From Paracoccaceae bacterium (GTDB lineage Bacteria > Pseudomonadota > Alphaproteobacteria > Rhodobacterales > Rhodobacteraceae), in contig JANQRE010000004.1 of NCBI GenBank assembly GCA_028284705.1, forward strand, positions 310,001 through 374,000: DNA of 64,000 nt, given 5' to 3'. The notes under the pieces are model-generated. The model saw only the letters and a list, made by a program, of their open reading frames with translations, ran no database searches and had not been told where the DNA came from. Below, piece by piece: positions 16,070 through 23,828 of this stretch (position 1 is the first letter of the stretch; every line of letters begins with the position of its first letter). A program made the translations under genes and the position numbers.

Positions 16070-16828
16070 ATGGCTGACATGCCTTTGGTGCAAATGCGTG
16101 GGATCACAAAGCGGTTCGGTGGTGTAACAGCACTGCAGGACGTCGATCTGGAAGCCCATGCCGGGGAAGTTCTGGCCATCGTCGGTGACAATGGCGCGGG
16201 GAAATCGACGCTGATCAAGATATTGACCGGGGTCTATCAACCGACCGAGGGGGAGATGTTTCTTGATGGAGAGAAGATCTCTTTCTCAAGCCATGCCGAC
16301 GCTATCGAGCGTGGTATCGACGCGGTCTATCAGACGCTGGCGCTGGCCGACCACCTTGATCCGGCAGCGAATATGTTTCTGGGCAATGAACTGACCAAAT
16401 CCGTCGCCGGGATTACGATGCTCGATAACAAGCGCATGCGATCCGAGACCGAGCGCGTGTTGATGGAGCGGCTCGGGGTCAAGCTCAAATCCCTCGATGC
16501 GCCGACGGAAAGCCTGTCTGGCGGACAGCGCCAGGCTGTGGCCATTGCCCGGGCGGTCTATCACGAAGGTCTGCGGGTCCTTGTCATGGACGAACCGACC
16601 GCAGCGCTTGGCCCCCAGGAAACCGCGCGCACGCTGAAGCTCATTCAAACGCTGAAAGAGCAGGGGCTGGCGGTGATCCTGATCAGCCACTCGCTTGATG
16701 ACGTGTTTGAAGTGTCCGACCGCATCCATGTGCAACGGCGCGGTCAGCGCGTGGGTGTCGTCAAGACGTCCGAGAGCAACACGCAAGAGGTCCTGGGCCT
16801 CATTGTCGGCGCGGAGGAGGCAGCCTGA
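16070..16828 (+). CDS. Sugar-type ABC transporter, single-domain ATPase
   Basis: A 252-residue ATPase with one nucleotide-binding domain: Walker A GDNGAGKST, signature LSGGQRQ, Walker B VLVMDEPTAAL and switch ISHSLDDVFEVSDR. It resembles the single-domain FrcA type rather than RbsA. The ATG at 16070 gives the conserved start MADMPLVQMRGITKRFGG. The reading frame continues upstream into the cytochrome gene, but that part is not protein-like. It belongs to importer 2 with the next two genes. Confidence 0.92.
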   Translation: MADMPLVQMRGITKRFGGVTALQDVDLEAHAGEVLAIVGDNGAGKSTLIKILTGVYQPTEGEMFLDGEKISFSSHADAIERGIDAVYQTLALADHLDPAANMFLGNELTKSVAGITMLDNKRMRSETERVLMERLGVKLKSLDAPTESLSGGQRQAVAIARAVYHEGLRVLVMDEPTAALGPQETARTLKLIQTLKEQGLAVILISHSLDDVFEVSDRIHVQRRGQRVGVVKTSESNTQEVLGLIVGAEEAA

Positions 16829-17946
16829 TGAGTGACGCAACCACGAACCGCCCCATGTCCGAGCGGCTTGAGCCCTATCTTGCGATCATCGGTCCGTTGG
16901 TCATGATCCTTGCTGTCCTGCTGTTCATGGCCGTGGCCGAGCCAGCCCGCTATTTCCGTGCGACAAACCTCAATCTGATCCTTCTGGATGCCGCACTTTA
17001 CATGCCCATGGCGATGGCAATGACCTTTGTCATCACGCAGCGGGGCATTGATCTCTCCATCGGGTCAATTGCCGCGCTCTCCAGTATCCTCATGGCGTTC
17101 CTGATCAAGCAATACGGCTTCTCCGTCTATATCGCGGTGCCGATTGCGATCATGCTGGGCGCGCTGATGGGGCTGATCAACGGCTTGATCATCACGCGTT
17201 TCAATGTGCCCGACCTGATCGGCACGCTCGCGATGGACCTCGTCTATCGCGGCTTCGCACTGGTGATCGCCAAGGGTCTGGTCCTCGCCCGGTTCCCGGA
17301 CTTCCTGACGGAGATTGGGCGCGGCCAGATCCCCAGTTTCATCCCGATCCCGGTCATCATCGGCATCGCCACAATGATCGCAGGGTACGTGCTGCTGACG
17401 CGCAGCTATTTTGGGCGCTACACGATTGCGATCGGTTCAAACCCCGAAGCGGCGGAGCTGACCGGCATCTCGGTCAATCGCCACAAGGTCCATGCCTATG
17501 TGCTCTGCGGCGCTTGCGCGGCACTCGCAGGCGTCATGCTGACGGGAAAGCTGAACGCCATCCAGGCGACCTCGGCCCCCTATTTCAACCTGCATGTCAT
17601 TGCGGCAGTTGTTGTTGGTGGCACGTCGCTATTCGGCGGGCGGGCGTCGATGCTCGGTTCTTTCGCCGGTGTGCTTTTGCTCAGCATGATGATCAACGCG
17701 CTGGTGACGCTGCGCATCGAGTTCTTCTGGCAGTCGGTCGCGTCCGGCGTCGTCATCGTCAGCTCGGTCGCGCTCTACACCTGGATGCAAAAGAAAGACC
17801 GGGACGGGGCAGGGGGTTGGCTTGCCGCGCTCACCACGCCCGATGGACAAAAGATGTTCCGCTTCAGTGCGGCACTGCTCGGCGTTCTGATCGCACTTCT
17901 TGCGGTCGGCGCGCTATTGGCCGGAGACCCCAATCCAAGCGGGTAA
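16828..17946 (+). CDS. Sugar-type ABC transporter permease of importer 2
   Basis: A 372-residue RbsC-type permease with the typical ITQRGIDLSIGSIAALSS loop and VVVGGTSLFGGRASM. It is longer than usual because of a C-terminal extension (about residues 305-372) with a charged linker, MQKKDRDGAGG, and one further hydrophobic segment. Start overlaps the ATPase stop by one base (TGATG). It forms the channel of importer 2. Confidence 0.9.
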   Translation: MSDATTNRPMSERLEPYLAIIGPLVMILAVLLFMAVAEPARYFRATNLNLILLDAALYMPMAMAMTFVITQRGIDLSIGSIAALSSILMAFLIKQYGFSVYIAVPIAIMLGALMGLINGLIITRFNVPDLIGTLAMDLVYRGFALVIAKGLVLARFPDFLTEIGRGQIPSFIPIPVIIGIATMIAGYVLLTRSYFGRYTIAIGSNPEAAELTGISVNRHKVHAYVLCGACAALAGVMLTGKLNAIQATSAPYFNLHVIAAVVVGGTSLFGGRASMLGSFAGVLLLSMMINALVTLRIEFFWQSVASGVVIVSSVALYTWMQKKDRDGAGGWLAALTTPDGQKMFRFSAALLGVLIALLAVGALLAGDPNPSG

Positions 17947-18033
17947 CGGTTGTTCGGCGGAGTTGGCCGGGCCGGGGGTGCAGCCCCAGCACCGGCCGCA
18001 GGCTCCGCTCTCATGCAAAGGGAGGAACCCAAG

Positions 18034-19170
18034 ATGAAGATATTGACGACAACAGCGCTGGTGGCAAGCCTGCTTGCAGGCTCTGCCCTCGCAGATGGGC
18101 ATCTGCCGTTGAAGGAATTGCCCGATATCGCGGACCGCGATTACTGGGTGCCGGATGAGGTGAATGCCGATGGCAAGCTGGCGGCCTTGCAAGAGGTGGT
18201 TGGTTCCGAGGCCGTGCCGTTTTCGGGAACTCAGGACGCGCCAATCCAGATCGCGCTGATCTACCCGTCGGCGGACACATCCGATTTCTGGGCGCGCAAC
18301 TATCTGGCGCTGACCAAGCGGCTCGATGAGTTGGGCATCCAATATGAGACGACGGAATTTGCCTCGCGTCAGATCGAGCATTCGCTGCAATCGACCTATG
18401 CGAATCAGGTGGAACAGGACGCCGATCTTTATGACTACGTGATTTTCGGCCCCTCGGAACTGGCCATTCAGGCCGACAATATCGACAAGCTTTCGGGCAA
18501 TGACGGGTTTGCAACCTATGTCTGGGCGTTCCACACGCCGCTGAAAGACCTCGGCAACCAGCCAGACGCGTGGTTCGATTTCTCCTCCGCCGCGGGCGCT
18601 TTGACCATGTGTGACTACATGATCGGGCGTCTGGGTGAGGGCATCACAATGGCCATGAACCGCGGCATTCCGGGCATCACCGACAATCAGCGCTCTGGTG
18701 ATTTCAAGGCGTGTGTTGAAGAGAAAGCCAACTGGACCACCGTCTATGAGCACTACGGTGAGTACCAGCGGGAAGGCGGCTTTGAGGGCACCAGCCTGAT
18801 CATGCAGGCCTACCCGGAGGCCAAGATCATCCATAACGCCAACACGGCGATGGCCATGGGCTCCGTCGAAGCGCAGGTTGCCATGGGCAAGGAGAAAGAC
18901 ATCTTCTCCACCGGCTGGGGTGGCACCGGGCTGGAACTGGAAGCCATTCGCCGCGGTGAACTTGATGCCACACCGATGCGTATGGGCGATGATGTGGGTG
19001 CTGCGACCGCGGAAGCGATCAAGGCCGATATGGAAGGCCGCGCGGATGAGCTGCCTTTCGTGTTCCTCGGTCGGATCACCGTGGCCCATGATCAGATGAG
19101 CCTCGACGAAATCGACGCTCTTGAGCAGGAAGCGTTCCGCTTCTCCGGCGTCGGTGCTCTGAAGCGTTAA
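18034..19170 (+). CDS. Periplasmic binding protein of importer 2
   Basis: A 378-residue substrate-binding protein with a Sec signal (MKILTTTALVASLLAGSALA then DGH). After an unusual 45-residue leader to the mature fold, IQIALIYPSADTSDFWARNY begins a Peripla_BP_4-like domain. AMAMGSVEAQVAMGKEKDIFSTGWGGTGLELEAI and FRFSGVGALKR follow. GGGAGGA precedes the ATG. The 87-base gap upstream contains a GC-rich stem. This is the last gene of the operon. The ligand is unknown and the protein is only distantly like the binding protein of importer 1. Confidence 0.88.
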   Translation: MKILTTTALVASLLAGSALADGHLPLKELPDIADRDYWVPDEVNADGKLAALQEVVGSEAVPFSGTQDAPIQIALIYPSADTSDFWARNYLALTKRLDELGIQYETTEFASRQIEHSLQSTYANQVEQDADLYDYVIFGPSELAIQADNIDKLSGNDGFATYVWAFHTPLKDLGNQPDAWFDFSSAAGALTMCDYMIGRLGEGITMAMNRGIPGITDNQRSGDFKACVEEKANWTTVYEHYGEYQREGGFEGTSLIMQAYPEAKIIHNANTAMAMGSVEAQVAMGKEKDIFSTGWGGTGLELEAIRRGELDATPMRMGDDVGAATAEAIKADMEGRADELPFVFLGRITVAHDQMSLDEIDALEQEAFRFSGVGALKR

Positions 19171-19176
19171 AGATTT

Positions 19177-19202
19177 GAAGGCGCGGCGATGTTCGCGCCT
19201 TC
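19177..19202. terminator. Hairpin between convergent operons
   Basis: GAAGGCGCG (19177-19185) pairs perfectly with CGCGCCTTC (19194-19202) around an eight-base loop. It lies between the last gene of importer 2 and the convergent fumarylacetoacetase. There is no long T-run on either side, so termination would be weak or factor-dependent. Confidence 0.5.
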
Positions 19203-19210
19203 GCTCCGCC

Positions 19211-20482
19211 TTATCCGAAAGGGGATTTCAGGGCAGGCAGGACGGTCCCTTCGCAGGCGCCAAACCCTATCCGGTAACCATCCCCATGCGCCGCGCCGCG
19301 CAAAGTCAGCGTGTCACCATCCTCGATGAAACTCCGCTCCGTGCCATCGTCGAGCGTAAATGGCTCTTTGCCACCCCAACTGAGCTCTAACAGACTGCCG
19401 CGATTGTGTTTCTCAGGGCCCGAGATGGTGCCTGAGCCGAGCAGATCGCCCACATTCATTGCACAGCCGGACGTGGTGTGATGCGCCAGTTGCTGAGCGG
19501 CGGAGTAGTACATCTCGTTGTAATTTGTCTCAGCGATGATGCTGTCAGTTCCGCCTTCGGGCTGTAGCGAGATCGACAGGTCGATATCAAAAAGCATCGG
19601 GCCCGTGTCCTTGAGATGGGCGAGAAGCTCCACTTCGCGCGGCGGCGTCTTGCAACGAAAAGGGTCCAACGCAGCCGCCGTCACGATCCAGGGGCTGATC
19701 GAGGTGGCGGTGGCCTTGGATTGAAAGGGCCCGAGCGGCTGATATTCCCAGGCCTGGATATCGCGCGCGGACCAGTCGTTCAAAAGGACATAGCCGAAGA
19801 TGTTCTGGTCGGCCTCATCCAACGTGATCGGTCCCTCGGATGCTGTGCCGACGATCGCGCCCATCTCCAACTCGATATCGAACCGCTCGGACGGCTCGAA
19901 GCGGGGCCGGGGATCATCCGGGCCCTTCAACTGCCCCCAAGGACGGCGAATATCGGTGCCCGAAAGCACCACCGATGAGGCCCGCCCGTTATACCCAATC
20001 GGAATGTGCAGCCAGTTGGGCGGCAAGGCGTTCTCCGGCCCGCGAAACATCGTGCCAACGTTGAACGCGTGGTGCCGCCCGGCATAGAAATCGGTATATT
20101 CGCTGACGACGAAGGGCATGTGCAGCTTGGCATCGGCCTGCAGCACAAGCGCTGCAGCCCGCAGTTCTGTATTGCCGGACAACGCCGGATCGCCACCCTT
20201 GCCCAGAAGTTCGGTCAACCGCGCGCGCAATTCGGCCCACTTGTCGGGACCCAACTCCATCACATCATTCCAGAAAGGCAGATCGAGCACGGGTTTGGGG
20301 CCGAGTTTGATCAAGCCTTCGCTTTCCAGCAAAGCCACATCGAGGATCTGATCGCCGATGGCGACGCCGCAGCGCTCATCCTCGTTGCTCGTGGAAAAAA
20401 CCCCATAGGGCAGGTTGTTCAATGGGAAGTCCGTTTCAGCGCTGTTCGCACTCTCTACCCAAGATCGCTGCAATCCGGTCAT
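19211..20482 (-). CDS. fahA: Fumarylacetoacetase
   Basis: A 423-residue protein with the two-domain FAH layout: an N-terminal SH3-like part (NLPYGVFST, CGVAIGDQILDVALL) and the catalytic hydrolase fold with FVVSEYTDFYAGRHHAFN, DIELEMGAIVG (metal ligands), NDWSARDIQAWEYQPLGPF and GDLLGSGTISG. It cleaves fumarylacetoacetate, or a closely related diketo acid, to fumarate and acetoacetate. It overlaps the DUF2783 gene (ATGA) and ends a five-gene operon. No homogentisate dioxygenase is visible here, so the ring-cleavage step must be encoded elsewhere or the substrate differs. Confidence 0.93.
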   Translation of the reverse strand: MTGLQRSWVESANSAETDFPLNNLPYGVFSTSNEDERCGVAIGDQILDVALLESEGLIKLGPKPVLDLPFWNDVMELGPDKWAELRARLTELLGKGGDPALSGNTELRAAALVLQADAKLHMPFVVSEYTDFYAGRHHAFNVGTMFRGPENALPPNWLHIPIGYNGRASSVVLSGTDIRRPWGQLKGPDDPRPRFEPSERFDIELEMGAIVGTASEGPITLDEADQNIFGYVLLNDWSARDIQAWEYQPLGPFQSKATATSISPWIVTAAALDPFRCKTPPREVELLAHLKDTGPMLFDIDLSISLQPEGGTDSIIAETNYNEMYYSAAQQLAHHTTSGCAMNVGDLLGSGTISGPEKHNRGSLLELSWGGKEPFTLDDGTERSFIEDGDTLTLRGAAHGDGYRIGFGACEGTVLPALKSPFG

Positions 20483-20682
20483 GTCGCAGCCATGCCGGAG
20501 TTTTGAGCGGCGCGCAGGGCCTGATCAAGAATCTCCCGATCTCCGACGTGATTGGCGAGAATGAGGATCAGACGGGCGTTCAGGGCATCGCTTTCTTCTT
20601 TGCTCAGGCCATCATGGGCGGCCAGCAGCTCATCGTAGAAGCCGTCCGGGTCTGCGATATTGGGGATCAGGGTGATGGACAT
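20479..20682 (-). CDS. DUF2783 small protein
   Basis: A 67-residue acidic protein, MSITLIPNIADPDGFYDELL then SALNARLILILANHVGDREIL, which I recognise as the DUF2783 family. Members are small proteins found beside FAD monooxygenases, with no established role. AAGGA eight bases upstream supports this ATG. A longer in-frame extension overlaps the monooxygenase gene and is not conserved in character. It could be a small partner or stabiliser of the monooxygenase. Confidence 0.8.
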   Translation of the reverse strand: MSITLIPNIADPDGFYDELLAAHDGLSKEESDALNARLILILANHVGDREILDQALRAAQNSGMAAT

Positions 20683-20686
20683 GGGT

Positions 20687-22306
20687 CTAATCCTTTCCCA
20701 AAGCGCGGCGCAGTGCGGTCGCGATTTTTCCCGCGTCGAAATAGGGCCAACGCGCCACGACATGCTGGTCGGGGCGGATCAGGTAGACCGCCTTTGACGC
20801 GTCCCCAAGGTAGCGGGTGGTGAGACCTGCGGATGGGGTGGCGATGTGTAGAGTTTTCACGGTGATACCCTCGATTTCCAGGGGATCAGGGGCCGCACCG
20901 CCGAGAGCGAGCAGGGTGAAATCACTGCCAAGATTGTCCAACAGAAACCCGTTTTTAACCGGTGCGTCGGTGCAGGCGGACCCAGGACGTGTGACGGTCG
21001 GACCATCGAGTTCGTCTTCACCGAAATGCGGGAAGCCATCATAGACACAGGGCACCGAAAGCCTGCCGGAATTGACAAAGGCCCGGGCGAAGGCGTGATC
21101 GCGGGCGAGATCAAGAACCGCGTTGCGGAAGATCTTGGACATATCGGATTTGGGTGTGAGGAAATCGGTGGCACGGGTGGAGTTGAGGATGTTTTCATCG
21201 GCGCCATACACACGTTCTGTCGAGTAGCTGTCGAGCAGTGCCTCCGGTGCCTGGCCTGTCAGCACATAATGCAGCTTCCAGGCGAGGTTTTCTGCATCTT
21301 GCATGCCGGAATTCGCCCCGCGCGCGCCAAAAGGGGAAACCTGATGCGCGCTGTCGCCTGCAAAAAGGACGCGACCATGGCGGAATTCTTTCATGCGACG
21401 GCATTGGAAGGTGTAGATCGAGGTCCAGTCGAGTTCATAGTCCGGGATTTCTCCGGATTGGCTGGAAAGCATGGCATCGACGCGGGCGCGGATGTTGTCC
21501 GGGTCCAGCTCCTTCTCGCGATCGATCTCCCAGCCGAGCTGGAAATCGATGCGCCAGATGTCGTCGGGCTGTTTATGCAGCAGCGCCGATTGGGCCTCTG
21601 CGAAGGGCGGTTCGAACCAGAACCAGCGTTCGGTCGGGAAATCGGCCTTCATCTTCACATCGGCAATGAGGAAATTGTCCTCGAAAACCCGGCCCTCGAA
21701 ATCGAGGCCGAGCATGGTGCGGATCGGCGACTTCGCACCGTCGCAGGCGATCAGCCAGTCGGCGTCGAGCTGGTACGGGCCATCGGGCGTGTCGATGTCG
21801 ATGCGGGTATAGATGTCGTGGGTCGCGATGTTGGTGACGGCATTGCCGCCGCGGATTTCGATAGGCGCGCCGGCTTTTTGAGCTTCCTCAATCGCCTCAA
21901 AGAGGAACTGTTCGAAATAGGGCTGTTGGAGGTTGATGAAGGCAGGGTGGCGATGGCCGTCTTCGGGTAAAAGATTAAACTCGAAAATCTGTCCATCGTC
22001 GTAGAACACCCGACCGACATTCCAGACGACGCCTTTCTCGACCATGGGTGCCGCCGCACCGAGCCGGTGGCAGATATCGAGCGCACGCTTGGAAAAACAG
22101 ATCGCCTTGGAACCCCGCCCCGGACCTTCATGGTCATCCAGCACCAGAACGGGCGTGCCGCGTTTGCCGAGATCAAGCGCTGTGCCGAGGCCAATGGGCC
22201 CTCCGCCGACGATCACCACCGGATGGTGGTCTATTCGGCTCTGGGCCTCTACCTTTTTGTAGGGGTAGAGAGTGAAGGCGGTTTTGTAGCGTGTTTGTGT
22301 CATCAT
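20687..22306 (-). CDS. FAD-dependent aromatic monooxygenase (MhpA/PheA type)
   Basis: A 539-residue flavin hydroxylase. The FAD-binding motif VVIVGGGPIGLG lies at residues 30-41. The DG-type loop is LIACDGAKSPIRTMLGLDFEG, and FAGDSAHQVSPFGARGANSGMQDAENLAWKL binds the FAD ribityl and phosphate. A C-terminal thioredoxin-like domain (ITVKTLHIATPSAGL, AVYLIRPDQHVVARW) is typical of MhpA-like enzymes. It would hydroxylate a phenolic acid with NAD(P)H and O2. The ATG at 22306 overlaps the upstream stop (ATGA). With fumarylacetoacetase and an MBL hydrolase downstream and upstream, it belongs to an aromatic catabolic route. Confidence 0.9.
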   Translation of the reverse strand: MMTQTRYKTAFTLYPYKKVEAQSRIDHHPVVIVGGGPIGLGTALDLGKRGTPVLVLDDHEGPGRGSKAICFSKRALDICHRLGAAAPMVEKGVVWNVGRVFYDDGQIFEFNLLPEDGHRHPAFINLQQPYFEQFLFEAIEEAQKAGAPIEIRGGNAVTNIATHDIYTRIDIDTPDGPYQLDADWLIACDGAKSPIRTMLGLDFEGRVFEDNFLIADVKMKADFPTERWFWFEPPFAEAQSALLHKQPDDIWRIDFQLGWEIDREKELDPDNIRARVDAMLSSQSGEIPDYELDWTSIYTFQCRRMKEFRHGRVLFAGDSAHQVSPFGARGANSGMQDAENLAWKLHYVLTGQAPEALLDSYSTERVYGADENILNSTRATDFLTPKSDMSKIFRNAVLDLARDHAFARAFVNSGRLSVPCVYDGFPHFGEDELDGPTVTRPGSACTDAPVKNGFLLDNLGSDFTLLALGGAAPDPLEIEGITVKTLHIATPSAGLTTRYLGDASKAVYLIRPDQHVVARWPYFDAGKIATALRRALGKD

Positions 22307-22620
22307 GATGGGCAAACGACTTGATCATCAGTCATCATTGGAAACCAACACACGATTTCGTTGACTTTAACCAATCCGATTATTGCGCCAAAGGCGAGAA
22401 AGGCGACGATCCACGAACAGATGTAATTGCGTCGAATTCTCCAGGGAATACTTGGCCAGTGTTTGAATGGATCAGTCGTCAAGCGAAACTTCTTTCCGTA
22501 CTTTTCCCGCTCTGCTTTCCACTCAGCAAATCCGAGTTTCGCGCCCCAGTACATGATAGAAAATGCAGAAACGGCGGCGATCGCAAAAAGCACCACAAAC
22601 ACAATTCCCCACACGGTCAT
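22303..22620 (-). CDS. Small two-segment membrane protein
   Basis: A 105-residue protein with two hydrophobic segments, one at the N-terminus (WGIVFVVLFAIAAVSAFSI) and one at about residues 68-87 (CSWIVAFLAFGAIIGLV), joined by a basic cytoplasmic loop (KAEREKYGKKFRL). Two Cys in the C-terminal tail are exposed. I do not recognise the family. It is coupled to the monooxygenase gene by an ATGA overlap and follows the MBL gene by four bases, so it is part of the same operon. Base use is slightly richer in A+T than its neighbours. Confidence 0.65.
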   Translation of the reverse strand: MTVWGIVFVVLFAIAAVSAFSIMYWGAKLGFAEWKAEREKYGKKFRLTTDPFKHWPSIPWRIRRNYICSWIVAFLAFGAIIGLVKVNEIVCWFPMMTDDQVVCPS

Positions 22621-22624
22621 TTAC

Positions 22625-23575
22625 TCATCCCTGCAACTGCCCCCACATTTCCAGATCGCGTTTGTCGGTCCAGATGCGGGGGGTGTCCATGCCGCGGGCC
22701 TCGTCATAGGCGCGAGAGACGTTGAAGGGCAGGCAGTGTTCGTAGATCGCATAATCCTTGAACTTCGGGTCGCACGCTTCGCGCACGGCGTCCCACGCTT
22801 CCTTCAGAGTACCTCCGCGCGCAGCGACTTTTGCGGCGGGGCGGTAGGTGGAGGTGACGAAATCGCGGGTGCTTTCGATGGCTTTGTTGACCATTTCCTG
22901 GCCAACAAGCGCGTCACCACGACCGGGCGCGATGGCGTCAACCTCATAAGCCTTGATCGCATCGAGCGTGCCGGACCAGTCTCCGAAATGGCCGTCGCCG
23001 CAATAGCAGGCGGAGTGATATTCGACGATGTCGCCGGTGAACATGACGTTCTGATCCGGCACGTGGATCACCGCGTCTCCGGCGGTGTGGGCGCGTCCGA
23101 GATGTTTGATATCGACGCGGCGATTGCCGAGATAGACAGTCATCGCGTCAGAGAACGTCGTGGTCGGCCAAGTGAGACCGGGGATGCTCTGATGACCCTC
23201 AAAGAGGCGCGGGAAACGCTGAAATTCGCTGTCCCAATCCTCTTGCCCACGCTCCGCAACCATGGCGCGGGCGGTGTCGGACATGATGATCTGATCCGCG
23301 CCATAGGCGGAAGCGCCGAGGACGCGGACGGCGTGGTAATGGGTCAGCACCAGATGGGTGATCGGCTTGTCCGTGACCTCACGTACTTTCTCGATCACCT
23401 TGCCCGCGAGACGTGGTGTGGCCTGCGCCTCGACGATCATCACGCTATCATCGCCGATGATGACGCCGGAATTGGGGTCGCCCTCTGCCGTAAAGGCCCA
23501 GAGCCCATCGCCGATCTCATCGAAGGTGATGGTTTTCTCAGTCAGGTCGCCTTGCGATGCGAAAGCTTTGGCCAT
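22625..23575 (-). CDS. MBL-fold hydrolase with altered metal motif
   Basis: A 316-residue metallo-beta-lactamase-fold protein. SVMIVEAQATPRLAGKVI and ITHLVLTHYHAVRVLGASAY occupy the position of the usual HxHxDH motif, but only HxH is present and the Asp-His pair is replaced by Val-Arg. Later ligands look intact (GRAHTAGDAVIHVP, MFTGDIVEYHSACYCGDGHFGDW). GGAGG six bases upstream fixes the ATG. It is the first gene of the monooxygenase/fumarylacetoacetase operon, and its promoter region shares a tandem element with the one at 36.5 kb. The function is probably hydrolysis of a ring-cleavage or lactone intermediate; it is unproven. Confidence 0.85.
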   Translation of the reverse strand: MAKAFASQGDLTEKTITFDEIGDGLWAFTAEGDPNSGVIIGDDSVMIVEAQATPRLAGKVIEKVREVTDKPITHLVLTHYHAVRVLGASAYGADQIIMSDTARAMVAERGQEDWDSEFQRFPRLFEGHQSIPGLTWPTTTFSDAMTVYLGNRRVDIKHLGRAHTAGDAVIHVPDQNVMFTGDIVEYHSACYCGDGHFGDWSGTLDAIKAYEVDAIAPGRGDALVGQEMVNKAIESTRDFVTSTYRPAAKVAARGGTLKEAWDAVREACDPKFKDYAIYEHCLPFNVSRAYDEARGMDTPRIWTDKRDLEMWGQLQG

Positions 23576-23750
23576 CGAGGTCCTCCGGTAACATCTGATC
23601 CGCTCGGTTTGGGACTGAATCCTTGGTGCAGCGGGTCTTCGTCTCAATGAGCCACGCAATCGTGCCGATGTCGAGCCGAGAGGTGCTGGAGATGTCGATT
23701 TACCGCCGGTTTGATATCTGTTCTCGCGCGGTGGAGCCTATTGACCAAAA

Positions 23751-23777
23751 TAATGTATACGTTAAAGAATACGTAAA
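23751..23777. promoter_or_regulatory. Tandem operator, TATACGTTAA-AG-AATACGTAAA
   Basis: TATACGTTAA (23756-23765) is followed at a 12-base period by AATACGTAAA (23768-23777). The 15-mer TAATGTATACGTTAA (23751-23765) recurs exactly at 36537-36551 apart from its last base (position 36551 is T after TTAA). The core GTATAC is typical of FadR-type GntR operators. It lies between the divergent MBL operon and the IDH-family gene. Confidence 0.6.
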
Positions 23778-23828
23778 TCGCGTGACGTCCGCGTGCATAG
23801 GAATTGCCCTCAAGGACCCAAAGACAGC

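Noticed and set aside
17914-19089. 391-codon minus-strand open frame
   Set aside because: Shadow of the importer 2 binding protein, which has a signal peptide, ribosome-binding site and family motifs.
21600-21625. tRNA-like GGTTCGAACC segment
   Set aside because: It lies inside the FAD monooxygenase gene and no cloverleaf forms around it.
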